Positions 1-25,800 are shown, numbered from the stretch's first letter. The stretch is 64,000 nt of DNA from Xiphias gladius (GCF_016859285.1 NC_053418.1:7786001-7850000); one strand, 5' to 3'. The notes: a model not told the origin generated them from the sequence alone. A program made the numbers and translations.

Positions 1-1938
1 CTTTGTTGTCGTTAAAATCAGCTAGCACGGATTGAGCTTTAATTGTACAACCAGACAGTCAATTTTTTTATTTTTTTGGCGTAACATGGACATGTTGATG
101 ATATGCTCTCATGATCCCCATTACGTTTATGTTTGTGAACCTGTGGGGTTCAGTGAACATTCAGGCGAACTTTTCACATTTTGCACTGGCTACTCTAACT
201 TCACATTCCACCACCATGTTTGCGGTCCTGTAAGGAAATTTTAATTCAGGCATCCAGCAGATAGCATAACAGTTTTCTAAACAATATATTGTAATTGTCG
301 GTCATCATGTTTCATTACAATTTCATTAACCTGAGGTAGATATCGACGATCGTACATTTGCAAACTATCTATATGACCATTCATAATCATACCCCCCTGC
401 CCCCTTTTCCTTTAATAGCCACTCTATCCATATCTGTTAAAGTTTGAAGTTGCTGACGTTTCACTTGGTTATTCTATCATCGGTTTGTTTCATTTGTTTG
501 GTCGTTTTGTTTATTTTTTGTTGTTTCTTTTCTCTGTCCCAATCCCTCATGGCCCCACTATGTGTCCATCACCTAGCAACCCAAGGTAAATATGGGTCGG
601 TGAAATGCATCAACTCATGCGTTGCTCTGTGTGTTCCACAGTTTGTGTTTGATTACGGGGGTGGGGACTACTACTACGCATTTTTTGTGAAGTGTCCGTC
701 ATCACAGCTTGCTGATCCTAACATCACACATTCAATAATTCTGTTGAATGAATGCAGGGCGTGATGTGAATGGATAGATGAGTAGCATTTTAAGAGGGAA
801 AATAATTGGAAAACGACATCAGCGAATAATAAAACAAGTGAAACATATTCTCTATGCATGGCACAGGAAATTATTGGCCCAATTAGTAACCAGTTTAAAA
901 TTAAAATCAAACAAAAAAATTAATGTTGGTGGAGTAGCAATCATGCCCTTTGTTCGACAAGGTGCAATATAGCACACGCATCAGATAAGACTTAAAGTTA
1001 AATAACAGAAAGGAGTGCAAATGCAACTTCCTTCAAAGTTTTGTCAAAATTGCAGTGGTCTGTTAAAAAATAAAATACAAATTCAAAGAATTTGTGTGTT
1101 TAATTAATAAGAACAGAAACGTTTAGCCATCTAAATCGGACAGCCTCATCCATAGCCTGAGGGAATGAGTGAATGAATGAACGAATGGTTGTTAAAAGTT
1201 TTTAATAAGGCTCCACTGCTTACTAAATCACCGTTTCAGCAACATCTGTGTTTTAACTAGCATCAATGTGTGTCCTAAAACTGAGTGTCATCATCATAGG
1301 TAGATCAGGTTCTTTGCTTGGCCTACAGTTTGTTTGTCTGTACTAAATTTTAATGTAGGAGTCGTGTTGTGTCGATTTTGCTGCCGTCATATTGTGTTCC
1401 ATTATGATTTTGTTTGCTGTAAAATCCAATGTAACCTAATCTCCACTTCAATAAACTGTTAATAAGACTTAACACGAAGGAGCTATTGGCAGTAATGATT
1501 CTTCTGAGTGCAATCCCATGTGAAAGCAAGCATCTACCAGATGCGTGTGCTACATTAAAGACTCAGAGGAGAGAGGAACTGGGGACTTTCTTAGTCTAAT
1601 TTGTATGTAATGCGGGACAGCCTTCATCAAAACTGGTTGAAATTCTGTACTGTGTGGTAGCACTGGCAGAGATGTCCATTCAGGCATGGCTCATTTACCT
1701 GTCCATCTTGCTACATTATGGTTTTGAATCAACAGTTTCATATTAGTATGTAGTAATACAAAGCTTTCTTGTTCCTATACCAGCTTGTGTGACTAAGCTG
1801 TTTGATAATGGCTGTATTTGTGCAGACTCCCAGACCTTAGTCAAAGTGTTTTATTTCTATTAGTGATTTGTGTTTTGTCCTCCCTACTACGTTGTGTACC
1901 TACTCCTTCTATAAATGCACTTGTAATTTCTTTTACAG
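1..1938 (+). other. gak: gak intron upstream of the PTEN-like exons
   Basis: No exon with convincing splice borders and a family-like peptide is visible here. The stretch is AT-rich and ends in a pyrimidine-rich acceptor (ttttacag) just before the first recognised gak exon. It is most simply the 3' part of an intron separating the kinase-encoding exons, which are outside the window, from the PTEN-like exons. Short open frames here have no splice or similarity support. Confidence 0.6.
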
Positions 1939-2394
1939 CTATGCCAAAGGGGACCTGGATATTTCATACATCACCTCCAGAATAGCAGGTAGGCATAGTA
2001 CCCTCCTTAAATTACTTACTCATGAATTATTATACTTTTTTTTTTTTTTCTGTTACTGCATAATTTTTCGATCGAGTCATTATATTACATGATGAAAATT
2101 ACACCCACAATAATCCTATGCAAACTTGGCTTACGTGAAAGTGATTGTGACATATTATTTTAGTTACTGTGTAGCTTATTGAGAAAGAAAATGAAGATTT
2201 GATGCAATAGTTACACGTTTCTCTCTCTCTCTGTAGTCATGTCCTTCCCAGCAGAGGGGGTGGAGTCAGCGATAAAGAACAACATTGAGGACGTCCGTCT
2301 GTTCCTGGATTCACGTCATGCTGGCCACTATGCTGTCTACAACCTCTGCAAACGATCATACAGGCCTTCTCGATTCCACAACAGGGTATGTAGT

Positions 2395-2488
<94 letters not shown>

Positions 2489-3866
2489 CAGTGTGCACCT
2501 TTTTGGTGGGTAGATGTGTCAGAGTGGGACGTCACCAAACTCCCATGTCTCAGTGTGGGTAAATCGTTGCTGTGAGCGTATAGTTTGTTTACACTAAACC
2601 GTCACAGTGTAAGTAGTGTTTTTCTCTATTTAGCAGTGTAATACACAAGTTTATTATGCCACAGTATTTGCAATCGTTAAAGTAGGGTTATTCTTGTCAC
2701 TTCCCCTTTGTGCAACGAAAGAAGATTCTTGTTGTATTCAGGTATGAATGTTTCTGTGTCTGTAGGTTTCAGAGTGTAACTGGCAGGTTCGCCGTGCCCC
2801 CAACCTCCGCAGTCTCTACAGTGTGTGTAAGAACATGCATCTATGGCTCAAACAAGACCAGAGGAATATATGTATAGTACACTGTCTGGTAAGTAAACTC
2901 TCGTTTTTTCCTAGATGACTAAGATGACTGATGACTTAGTCCGTCATGCATGCTCAGATGGAGAGAGGGGATAAGAGGAAGTCAAGTGGGGAAAAAAATG
3001 AGGAGGAGGGTGTCACATGCCATATTTTTAAATGTTACCTTCACCCTTTCTCTCTGTAGGATGGCAGGGCAGCATCAGCAGTGGCAGTTTGCTCCTTCCT
3101 GTGTTTCTGTCGCCTATTCACCACAGCTGAGGCTGCTGTCTACATGTTCTCAATGAAACGCTGCCCACCTGGCATAGCACCCTCACACAAGAGGTATAAA
3201 ATAACCAACCCAGAAATTATGAGGGCTAAAAAGTGCGTTGTTTTGTGGTTAGTCATCTCGGTTGGAATTTTTTTCATATTTGGATTTGACTCCAGAGTCA
3301 TGGAATAGATCCTAAAATGACCCCAAATGATGATTTGTCGCCATTTTCCAGATGGTTCCTCCTCCTACAGCAACGTATTCAGTGTTTACCAAAAACTAAC
3401 AATACTTGATCCTGATCTTGCTTTTGATTGTTGCAGGTATATTGAGTATATGTGTGACATGATGGCAGAGGAGCCCATCATCCCCCACAGCAAGCCCATA
3501 ATAATTCGCTCCATCATCATGACACCTGTACCGCTGTTCAACAAGCAGCGTAATGGGTGCAGGCCGTTCTGCGAAGTTTACGTCGGAGACGAGAGGGTCC
3601 TCACCACATCACAGGAGTACGACAAAATGAAGTAAGTTCATCCAAACAAAAGGATGCCTTTCAGCTTTCCCTTGATTAAAAAAAGATGTTAAAGAACTGT
3701 TACTCTTTCATTCATTCTCTCTCTCACTCTTGCTCTTCTCAGGGATTTTAAGACAGAGGATGGGAGAGCGGAGATTCCCCTCAATGTGACAGTCCAAGGT
3801 GATGTACTGGTGGTGATCTATCATGCAAGATCTACACTAGGAGGACGTCTACAGGCTAAGGTTCAC

Positions 3867-3924
<58 letters not shown>

Positions 3925-6900
3925 AAGCTTGAGCGCAAATGATCCTACAAAAATACGAGACACATCGACTTAAGCAGATACAGTATCTCTGTGTTTTTCA
4001 GGAGCCCTGTTACTTTACTGTTGCATCCATCGTAACTCATTTTAAATTCCATACTGTTCTGTTTCAGATGGCATCCATGAAAATGTTTCAGATCCAGTTC
4101 CACACAGGCTTTGTGCCCAGAAATGCGACCACTGTCAAGTTTGCCAAGTATGTATACTGTATTGAGCCATGAAATACATACTGAATGAACATCATCCATT
4201 CACTGCTGTAAATTTCATACTTCCTGCTTGGTAATATTGGCTTCGCTAATCTGAAAGACTGACAGCTCTACAACTCTTTTGTTGTAGAGGTCTTAAAGTG
4301 ATTCTTAACTTTTACCATTACATCAGTAGTACACCGCACTGTTAATATGAGCCTTGTAATATGTGTTCTCCATAACTTCTTCTTTCCCATCTGCCTGTTC
4401 TCCTGTCAGGTATGACTTGGATGCCTGTGACATTCAGGAGAAGTACCCGGACTTGTTCCAGGTCAACTTGGACATTGAGGTGGAACCCAGGGACAGACCC
4501 AGCACTAAGACCCCTCCATGGGAGGGCTTCCAAACCAAGGGCCTCAACCCCAAAATCCTTTTCTCCTCTCGTGACGAACAGCAGGAGATCCTCAGCAAAT
4601 TTGGTAGGTGGCATTACTTTACAAAAGCCAGCCTCTGGGGTTAGGAGCGGTAACGTTTAGCTTGGTTTACAGATGGATGGATGGTGTCTCCGTCCATCCA
4701 TCTGTTTCTCAGGTCACTTATATATCAGGCATCTTTCTTCTTTTCTTCCCTCAAGCCCATTGGGAGTATGTTTTTGCACAGTTTTTCTTATTCACTTGTA
4801 CAGATACACTAAACACTAAACCTTAAACACTACAGGTAAGCCGGAGCTGCCTCGTCAGCCAGGTTCCTCAGCATTTTATGACTCCGAGTCGCCCCAGCCG
4901 GTTCAGGCTCCAGAAGTCCCCAATGCAACAGAACCAGAATCTCCCGTGAGCACCGATTCCAATGCCAACAACTTCTTCCAGACACTGGATTGGGAAGGTA
5001 CTGTACTTGTGTTCTTGTGTTAATATTTGGCTTTAAAATTCCCCCTTAGTTTTCTGGCTAATGTTTGCCTTTGTACAGAGGAGGAGAGTGCTTCACTCCT
5101 TGTTTACTGCCTTAATTTCCCCAGATCGTATTCAAACCATAAAACATTCATTAACCTCTCAATATACCATCCCCTCCCATGAATGATTCCAAACAAACCT
5201 TAAGTGTCTTAAATTTCCGCTGACCAGCTTCTTGTGTCTGTAGATGTGGGTGGCCCTCAGGATACCTCAGACAGTCAAGGAGGGGGATCCATGAATGACC
5301 AGGAGGACTTGAGTGATCAATCAGAAGGAGAGTCCTACTCCTATTCTGCCCCTAGTGTGGAGCCACTGTCACGTGACCCCAGCGAACCACTGTTTGATGC
5401 TGACTTCGAGGTGAGGAAAGTCTCGGCTGGGTGATTACATAATATTATGCCATCAATAGAGTCTGACTTCCTTTATCGTGCACCACGACAGTGTTATAAA
5501 GTAGAGCCGAAACTCCGTTAAATTTCAGTCTTTTGTTGGTGTCCCTGTCTTCCCCTAGACCTCCCCTCCTGCAGCCCAGGAACCTCCTATTGGTGACACA
5601 GCCGATCTCTTGGGGTTGAACTCTGACCCTGAACCTCCTTCCTTGTCCGCAACCACCACCTCTGCTCCTCACCAAGGAGTCCAAGGAGGAATGAAAGCCG
5701 CATCCAGCAACAGCGACCTCCTCAACGATCTGTTTGCACCACCTGCTGGTCAGACAGGGGCAGTACAGGAGGACTTGTTCTTCAGTGGGCCAACCAGTGG
5801 GGCCACACCAGACTCAAAACGTAAGGGTCGAGGCTTAATACGGGCTGAGTGCATCATTATGAAAATCTTTCCGTTATCTTTAATGCATTTTTTTTTTCTC
5901 CCTCTCTGTGTCCGTGTTGCAGCGATGGGCGACCTGTTTGATCCGTTCGGGATGGGGTCTGGCTCTGGTGTTGGCTCCAGCTTGGGTTCATCCCGGCAGG
6001 CCTCCGGACCGGACCTGTTTGGAGACTTGTTGGGTACTGATAGTTCAGCCACCAGCGGGTTCAGTTCGGCTCACAGTAACCCCCCTCCTGCTTCCAACAC
6101 CAGCCTCTTCAACCTCAGTAAGGAAATCAGCTACTGTGACATCCCTCAGGGTCATATCACCTGTATATCAACTGCCCAGTGTTCTTCTTCTGCCTCATCA
6201 TATCTCACTGTCTGCTGTGAGGAGATATAATGATTGATTACACACACCTTACTTTGACTCTGCAGCGACAGACCTCCCCACAGTATCTTAAAATCTTCTC
6301 AGTTTTGTCGGGCAAACCACTTCCCTTGTTTCAAAAAACACTAATACGGGTGTTACATTCTTCCCACTATTGACATTTTCTGCAATTAGTGGCTAATGGT
6401 AACATGCAAAAGAAACTTAATCTGTGCTACTTTGGTCATTTGTGCCTCAACAGATAAGCTAGTAAATGATGCCCCTAAGATGACATCATCAGCCAGCCAA
6501 CCAGACCTGCTGGGTGGCTGGGACAACTGGGCGGCTGGCACCACCGCTGGCATGACCACCTCCACCAGCAAACCCAACTATACCAACACAGGTGGGTGGA
6601 GGAACATAATGTAGGGGTTGGCAGCTGACTGAAATTTTACTGAGCCCTCTGAATCGTCAGTATTGCCTAGAAAATTATAAACCCCAAAAATTCTAACTCG
6701 CATATTGTTACTCTGCCTGCAGCTTCTGGTGTTTCATCCATGTCAAAGGCCAAGTCTCAGACCTTTGATCCTTTTGCCGACCTAGGAAACCTGGGCTCCA
6801 CTTTACCAGGTTAGAGTCCCGGTCAGATAATCAGTTGCCTGTAATAGTGTGACTGCACTGACAGTGAGCATTTTCTAAAACGGGAAAATGCCCTTAAAAG

Positions 6901-8701
6901 AGAGAAACTTCACTTACAAACTTCTAAGTTTATGACAAGTAACTAAATATCATTCTTCCACGTTTCTTGCAGGTTCCTCCAGCAGTAATTTTTCCGGGCC
7001 TTCTTTTAGCACAAAGGCTCCTTCCTCTTCTGCTTCCTCCTCGGCTAAGCCTCAAGCCCAGCCATGGCAATCTGGAAGACCAACCTCGGCCCAGAACAAA
7101 CCTTGGATGCTGGCATCAGGATCGGGATCCGCACCCAAAGCATCCTCAGCGTCTCAGCCTGCGGGCACACAGCCCACAAAACCCAACTACAACCTCAGCT
7201 TCTCTAGTGTCATTGGTGGGAGAGAGGAGAGAGGAGTTCGTGGGCCCGGATTTGGTAAGAGAGACACTGAGGAGAGGGGAAAGGGTTCGTTGCTGGAGTT
7301 ACAGATCATTTTATGTTTCATTTTCCGCAATTATCACTCAAATATTATGCAATGTGGTTGTCCCCATCTTATGGAAATTCATAAGTGTAATTAGTAATAG
7401 GAACTGGAATTCACAAGCTGCTGAAAATGGAAGTAATTTTAATATTTATGTGCAGTATTGTGTTGACTCTCTGTTCTGTTACTGCAAAATCTTCTTGGAA
7501 ATTGAACCAAAGTGCAGAAACAATTGAGCAAGCAATTAGTTTGAAAAAAGAGCTTAGATTTTTTTTTTTTTTTTTTTAAGAGTTTTGCCACGCAACTGTA
7601 GCACACAACATTGTTTCATTCAGTGTTTAAGAGCATCAGGGAATCAAAGGATTTTCAATTTCTTCGATCTTCCTCATAAAGGCCTCATCTTGTATAACAA
7701 AGTCTGTTTGCACTTTAAATTCCCTCATAATTTCCATGTCAGACTTTAATTTCTCTGTGCTGTGTTGTAATGCAGGCCCCAAGCCAAAGGTAAAGGAGGA
7801 TGATTTTGAGGACCTTCTGTCAACTCAGGGTTTTGCCTCTAAGCTTGATAAGAAGGGACCAAGGACCATTGCTGAAATGAGAAGACAAGAGATCACAAAA
7901 GACATGGATCCACTTAAACTGCAGGTAAAAAGTGAATCTTCCCTGGATAAATGGAGGTTAAAACCTACTGATAAAAGTTTTGGTTGCTTAGTAAGTCGCC
8001 TTTGTCCACTGGCTTATGCACCAGACGATTGTACCGGACCGAAATGGGATTTTGAGTCACCTAATCAGTCCTTTAGGTTACTCGCCGAAAGGGCTGATTA
8101 GATAGACCGACGTAGCACCTTTAGGCAGGTGATACTCAGAGCTTCACCTCAAAAAGTGGCTCCTTAGTGCCAAACAGTGTTTGCTCTTTCCATTCTAAAA
8201 ATAGTAAAGGTTCGTTTTATTGCCACGCTGCAGATCTTAGACTGGATTGAAGGGAAGGAGAGAAACATCCGAGCACTGCTGTCAACCCTGCACACGGTGC
8301 TGTGGGAGGGCGAAACCCGCTGGAAGCCCGTGGGCATGGCTGACCTGGTGACACCCGACCATGTGAAGAAGTACTACAGAAAGGCTGTGCTGGTTGTACA
8401 TCCAGATAAGGTACAGTATACCATGTAGCTTATGCCTTTAGCTAGGTCGGTAATAAAAACAAAACATCCTTCCCCAAGACAAAGACATGGCAAAATAGAA
8501 TATCGACCATGTTATGTTCAGCATGATTTACAAATATTTCAGCTCTTGTCTTTACTGCTCTTTATTAATTCGCAAATATATGCTCTCTTCCCTCCTCAGG
8601 CAACAGGCCAGCCTTATGAACAGTACGCTAAAATGATCTTTATGGAATTGAACGACGCCTGGTCAGAGTTCGAGAACCAGGGATCCAAAGCACTCTTCTA
8701 A
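1939..8701 (+). CDS. gak: Cyclin-G-associated kinase (auxilin-2), C-terminal 920 residues; 5' part outside window
   Basis: GAK recruits HSC70 to clathrin-coated vesicles for uncoating. Exons: 1939-1988, 2237-2385, 2766-2888, 3060-3193, 3437-3631, 3743-3860, 4068-4147, 4410-4603, 4836-4997, 5244-5410, 5559-5820, 5923-6117, 6454-6591, 6723-6809, 6973-7254, 7776-7924, 8234-8410, 8600-8701; all phases join. The first exon opens the PTEN-like domain ([16 protein letters not shown]), followed by the pseudo-phosphatase loop HCLDGRAAS and a C2-like region ([15 protein letters not shown]). A Ser/Pro/Gly-rich linker carries DLF, DPF and DLL motifs of the kind bound by clathrin and AP2. The C-terminal J domain has the HPD triad (VVHPDK) and ends [14 protein letters not shown] is preferred over neuronal auxilin (DNAJC6) from the recalled wording of the PTEN part and the C-terminus. 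Human GAK is about 1311 aa, so about 390 residues including the kinase domain lie to the left. Confidence 0.95.
2394..2487. repeat. (TG)n microsatellite beside a gak donor
   Basis: About 45 nearly uninterrupted TG units begin about 8 bases after the donor of the gak exon ending at 2385. Length is likely polymorphic. UG-rich intronic RNA near a donor is a known binding context for CELF and TDP-43 proteins; any effect here is inference. Confidence 0.95.
3863..3926. repeat. (CA)n microsatellite immediately after a gak donor
   Basis: A CA array begins two or three bases into the intron after the gak exon ending at 3860. The donor reads gttcac, a weak match to consensus, and merges into the array. 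CA repeats in pre-mRNA are known hnRNP L targets. Confidence 0.95.
8061..8101. repeat. Inverted repeat in gak intron
   Basis: Arms at 8061-8074 and 8088-8101 are complementary over 14 positions with one G:T-type mismatch, around a 13-base loop. It lies in the intron between exons 7776-7924 and 8234-8410. It could be a relic of an element with inverted ends or a structured intronic RNA; nothing decides between these. Confidence 0.5.
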
Positions 8702-9190
8702 AACCCTGGTCTGGATCCCAGCTAGACCAGACCAGACCAGACTGGACTGGATTTGGCCTAACCAAACAAGGGTTAGACTGGGCCAGATTAGACAGGACTG
8801 AGCCCACATTGGGCCTTAGGGGGCAAATAGCCTCTGAGAGGTGTCCTCTCTACCATTCCCCTCACTCCTTTCTTCCTACATTATGTTCTTCTGTTTCTAC
8901 AGTCAAGGAAAAAGACCTTTTGCCTCGTGCCTGGCTGTGGTGAAAGTTTCTCACTGGTTCACAAACTGCCAGTTAAATGTCGTGATCGTTCTTAAACTCA
9001 CTGCCTACCTGTACGACTGCCTGAGTGGTGCTGCAAAGGAGGGAGGAATGGGTGACAATCACACGAAGAAGACGAGTTGGGAAAGAAATCGGATAACACA
9101 AGGACTTTTGAAATTACCAAGATGATTATAATGGGAGTGGTTTCAGATAAAAAAGATTTACTGATCCTACACTAATAAAAAACTGGTAAG
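8702..9190 (+). other. gak: gak 3'UTR with candidate poly(A) signal
   Basis: Non-coding sequence after the TAA. At about 8722-8750 it starts with a short degenerate tandem of accag/actgg units. AATAAA at 9174-9179 is the first clear polyadenylation signal; another lies at 11015-11020, so longer 3' ends are possible. Confidence 0.5.
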
Positions 9191-12016
9191 TTTTTGCTGC
9201 GGCTGGTAGGTTGTTTTTTTTCATATGTGCCTGGCACTTTTGCAAACAACCAGTCATTTAGCTGACTGGTTTAAAAAAAAAAAAAAAAAAATGGCTGTAC
9301 ATTTTTCAGCATGCCAGCCAACATGGACATTTGCAAAATATAATTTTAAGTTTTTAAGCTCAGTTGCCTCAAAAAATAACAAATATTGCTGATGAATCTT
9401 GGAACATACCAGCCACAGCAAACAATTTACAAGAAAACTGAATTCCTAATGCAGAAGCCGGACTTTGAAACAAAGTAGGTCTGTTGTGAATAGCTATTAA
9501 TACTTTGAGGTGCTACTGCTGCACCTTTTGGGGTCAACGCTCGGTTAGGTTTGTTCTTTAACCATTCCCTCTCCAGAAGGACAAGAGTATTGCCTGCTGA
9601 ACACTATTAGTGCTGCTTCTACCATTGCAGTTATTGCTACACACACACACACTCCTCAGATTGATGTTAAAACCTGCATCCTAAACCTCTAACTTCTTAC
9701 AAAGGAGCTGAACTTGTGTTGGAGCCCCATATAAACCCAAGCGGGCTGTCTGTTGTTTTTGAAGTGCTCTTTCACCCACTCAGGCTACACTGTGTAGCTA
9801 ACTGCATGTTCTCTCACACTAAACCTCTAAACAATGGGGGGTGGGTGTGTTTGATTTGACACCAGGGTAGTCCAAAGGGGGGAGGTGGCTCTTTTATTGA
9901 AGTGCTCTTTTTCATGTAGCAGTAACAGAGAAGAGTCCACCTGCCTGATTTCACTTTGAGGCAGACTACATGCCTTCCCAGCGCTCACACTGCTCATTGC
10001 CTTTGAGCATCTCCATCATCACTGTCATCATTAACCCCATCTCTTTGTCTCTGCAAGCCCCACCCACCTCCAGCACCTAGTTCAGTGGACATTTTTCGGC
10101 AGTGCTTAGGAGATCGAAAATTGAAGGAATGAAAAGAGAATATGCTGATTTAATCTGGTTTCTCTTGCTTTTACTTTTTCTTGTATTTTTTTTTTTTTTT
10201 TCGGTTCATTCTGTGTTTGTATTTAGCTTTTTGTCAGTTAGTCATCACGTCATTGTAAATACAAAAATATTATCATCCATCAAGTGGCTTTGTCAAGGTT
10301 ATAGCCTGGAAAATTCATTTGTTATTAAGTTTCACACTAGACTGAATGGTTGTGTGAATGGGTGTGTGCAGGTCAGTATGCGAGTATGTGAGCGTGCTTG
10401 TGTGTTTCTTTCTGAGGGAAGATAATGAAACCTTGTTGGACATCATGCTTTCTTGTCTGAAATCACAATCTATTCTTTATTAGGTTAATTTTTTTTTTCA
10501 GCCAGACTTTTCCTTTTGTCGATGTTTGTTCTTTTCAAAAATCTTTCAAAAATTTTTTATTTCACATTTTACCTCATGGACCAATCAAATCACCTGTTTT
10601 CGTATTTATTATTATTTTTTGGGGGGGGCGGAACAGGGGTTATAATGACATGTATTCATGCATATTAATGGCACAAGTTTAAAAAAAAAAAAAAAAAAAA
10701 AAATCAGATAATATATAAGTGGAATGTGCTGACTGCAAGTGGGACAGTTGTTGATCACAGTGAGCCTCTTTGTTGCTGTTTTCATTCCAAAGCATCTATT
10801 ATTAATACGAATGTGCTTTTACAAATATATATCCTCTCTGTTGTTATGCGCTATGTGTTTATCATTTGTTTCTCCTGTCTTTTTTTTTTTTTTAATTTTA
10901 CTTTTTTGTCTCTTTTTTCTCTTATGGCAGAACTGAAATTGTTGCTTCTGTTTTGCATTTGGACGTTTTGTTAAAATTCCAACTCAAGGGGCCAGTAAAC
11001 CTAATTAAGAAAAAAATAAATAATATTATAATAATATTGGCAGTGTTTACTGAACCAAATTACATCATACTAATATATGAATGTAGATTTCAATGCAAAA
11101 ACAAATAATTAAAAATCTTCTGGTCTGAGGCAAATAATTTGGTTTTTCCTTGTCTTTATTATGAAGCTCATCATAAGAATATGATCTGTATGTATCTCAT
11201 TCCAGTTCTAGCTTTAATCATCTTCATGTAGAATTTTGTTTGTGACCAGTAAGTATTCATTATTTGAATGATTAACAACTTATCAAGTATGGATCATTTT
11301 TAAAACAGAGAGCCGAGCCAAGTGGATGCTAACTGAATAGTATTATCTGTGGTTTAAAAAAAGATACTATGAAGTTTTCTGTAGGGCAATGAGTTACAGG
11401 TTATGGAATAGCAAGCCTAATGATGTGCCCTTGTCCATTTCAAGTAGAAATTTCAAAATAGAAGTATACCTTTAACAATTGTCACACCTGACAGACAAGC
11501 TTCTGGGTTGACGTAAGTTATTGTAAAGTGTATGTTCTCCACACGTCTTTACTGCTTGTTCTTATCCCATCTACATTTTCCCCCAGATGCAATCTCTAAA
11601 GATTTAACCAGATTATTCTTTGCCCCCTTCAATTACAATTAATTATCAAACATTACTTTTACTAATCATTTCCCATGGGCCAGAAAACGGGGCTGCACTT
11701 ATACTGTTATACCATCAATATTTTTTAAGATTAGCCACAATGTCAAAATAATAGATTTACAGTGGCTTCACATTGACAACCTTAGATAAATTAGAGAAAC
11801 AGGATCTTTTACCGAGGATGGATCTTTGAAAGCTACCAAAGATTTTCTTATTGGCACAACAGAACTGAAAATTAAGCCAAAATACTGCATATATTTTACA
11901 TTTTTAAATTTCTCAATTGCCCCACTCCAAGACTGATGCATTTCTGATTTTTAGTTTGATCCTATCTCTGGATTCCAAAGTGAAACACGTACTCCAGCAT
12001 CACGATGAGTTACAGC
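9191..12016. other. Convergent intergenic / 3'UTR region
   Basis: AT-rich DNA between the 3' ends of gak (+) and the PEVK-like gene (-). It contains poly(A) and poly(T) tracts (for example 10681-10703) and no exon-like peptide. Parts may belong to long 3'UTRs of either gene. Confidence 0.5.
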
Positions 12017-13204
12017 TTTATTTCAAAGTTTGATTGAAGTCAAACCATCAAACAGCCAACTGGTGATCCTCATCACCAGATCACATCATGTCACTTCTCC
12101 CCTCCAGAGCGCAGACTTTGAACATAAAAACTGTAGCGCATCATATGGTCTATACAAAAATGAATTAAAAAAGGAGAAAGTGAGGGAAAAAAAGACGCAA
12201 AATTGGCCTCTGAGTTCGTCCCCCTTCATATCCACCATTCTCCATAGGCCACTGGAGCAATAAATCCTAAAACTCTACTCTTGGGATCTGTTTTAGCATC
12301 AGACAAATGTAAGCATTGGGACTTAGTGGAGGCAGAGAGGAGAATTGGAGGAAGGAGAAGGAGGCAGAAAAAGAGGCTAGGGTGAAGTTTGAAGCTCCGA
12401 CTCTTAGTAAAGAGAGCCTGTCGAGCAAAATCTGTGATTTTGAGAAGGGGATTGGAAAAACAACAGAAAAAGTTGCCCCTCCCACCCGTAAGTATGAACA
12501 TAGGCCCAAGTACAAACTATAGCCACTTTCACCGATGCTACAGTATTCACATGCACTGAGTGTATGCAGTGCTGAAGCAGATGTTCTGGAGAGATGGGAA
12601 CACGTACGAAATGCCAGGCACTGCCATTTATCTTGTTTTAGGAATCTCCATCTCTCAACAACTTCTGCTTCTACTGCTAATGTAAAATCACTGTACATGC
12701 CTCCTGGAAGAAATACAGATTAAAAGGAGCCACAATATGTTTGTTTCTATTTCTGAGAACTTATGACAACAGTCTGTTCTGCTGCCTTGAATGCAGCAGT
12801 TTTGGCATGTTAACATCTGGTTTGGTGTTTTGACAGGAACCAAGGCAGGAAAGGCACTTCAAAGTGTGGATGTTCCCTCGATTTCCTGGCGGTTCTGTCG
12901 TAAGCCCTATATTAAAAAAAAAAAAAAAAAAGCAAAAAAATAAAAAAAAACGGTCAGCTGGTTGACTCCCATTAAAGCTTTGAGTCCTTCAAGTGACCAA
13001 AGGGGAATCTGAAATATACAAAGAAGAAGACAGGGTCCTGGTTAGTGGCTGCTGGAAGTAGTCTGAACTGAGTCATTTAAAGTTTAACAATAAGGTCAGA
13101 GAGTAAAACGGCCACAGAATGATAATCTATGTCCTAAAGGACTGATTCAATATTAAAGGAACTTACAAAGACAAAAAAGGTCTTCCAAACTGAGTGGTGG
13201 GGAT
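12017..13204 (-). other. 3'UTR of the PEVK-like gene
   Basis: Minus-strand sequence downstream of the TAG at 13205-13207. It reaches a minus-strand AATAAA at 12022-12017 (tttatt on +). The frames here do not fit splice signals or the composition of the gene. The 3' end is inferred from the signal only. Confidence 0.45.
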
Positions 13205-25343
<12,139 letters not shown>

Positions 25344-25430
25344 TTTTTTTTTTTGGTGTGTTTGCCGGTGGACGCGGTCAACGAACGACGAAAGAAAAAC
25401 GAGCAGCGAGGCCGAGCGAACAAAGTGGAT

Positions 25431-25440
25431 CTTTATAAAG
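25431..25440 (-). promoter_or_regulatory. TATA box of the PEVK-like gene
   Basis: The minus strand reads CTTTATAAAG with TATAAA at 25437-25432, 90 bp upstream of the ATG at 25343. Typical spacing predicts transcription start near 25405 and a 5'UTR of about 60 nt. The TATA-type promoter suggests regulated, tissue-restricted expression; this is inference. Confidence 0.5.
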
Positions 25441-25524
25441 CCCCCGGTCTTCCCGTTACCTTTGCAAGTGACCTATGAGAGGACTGGGATGAAAGATGGG
25501 AGGGGGGGGCGTGGAGAGACACGC

Positions 25525-25543
25525 GCACACACACACACACACG

Positions 25544-25579
<36 letters not shown>

Positions 25580-25800
25580 CACACACCCCTCGACTTAACA
25601 CATGCACGTGCACGACAGCTCAGTGAGATGATTGTATCCGAGTTGGGCTATCTACTGGCTATGTTATGTAACCAGTCCACCACAGCAGAGAGAGAGAGAC
25701 AGAGAGGGACAGAGAGAGAGAGAGAGAGAGAGACACAGAGAGAGAGAGAGAGACAGAGAGAAAGAGAGAGAGAGAGAGAGCGACACAGAGAGAGAGAGAT
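25525..25800. repeat. CA and GA microsatellites upstream of the PEVK-like gene
   Basis: A CA array (about 25525-25549) runs into a GA array (25550-25577). After about 100 bp of unique sequence, a second imperfect GA array spans 25685-25800. They lie directly upstream of the presumed promoter. Confidence 0.9.
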
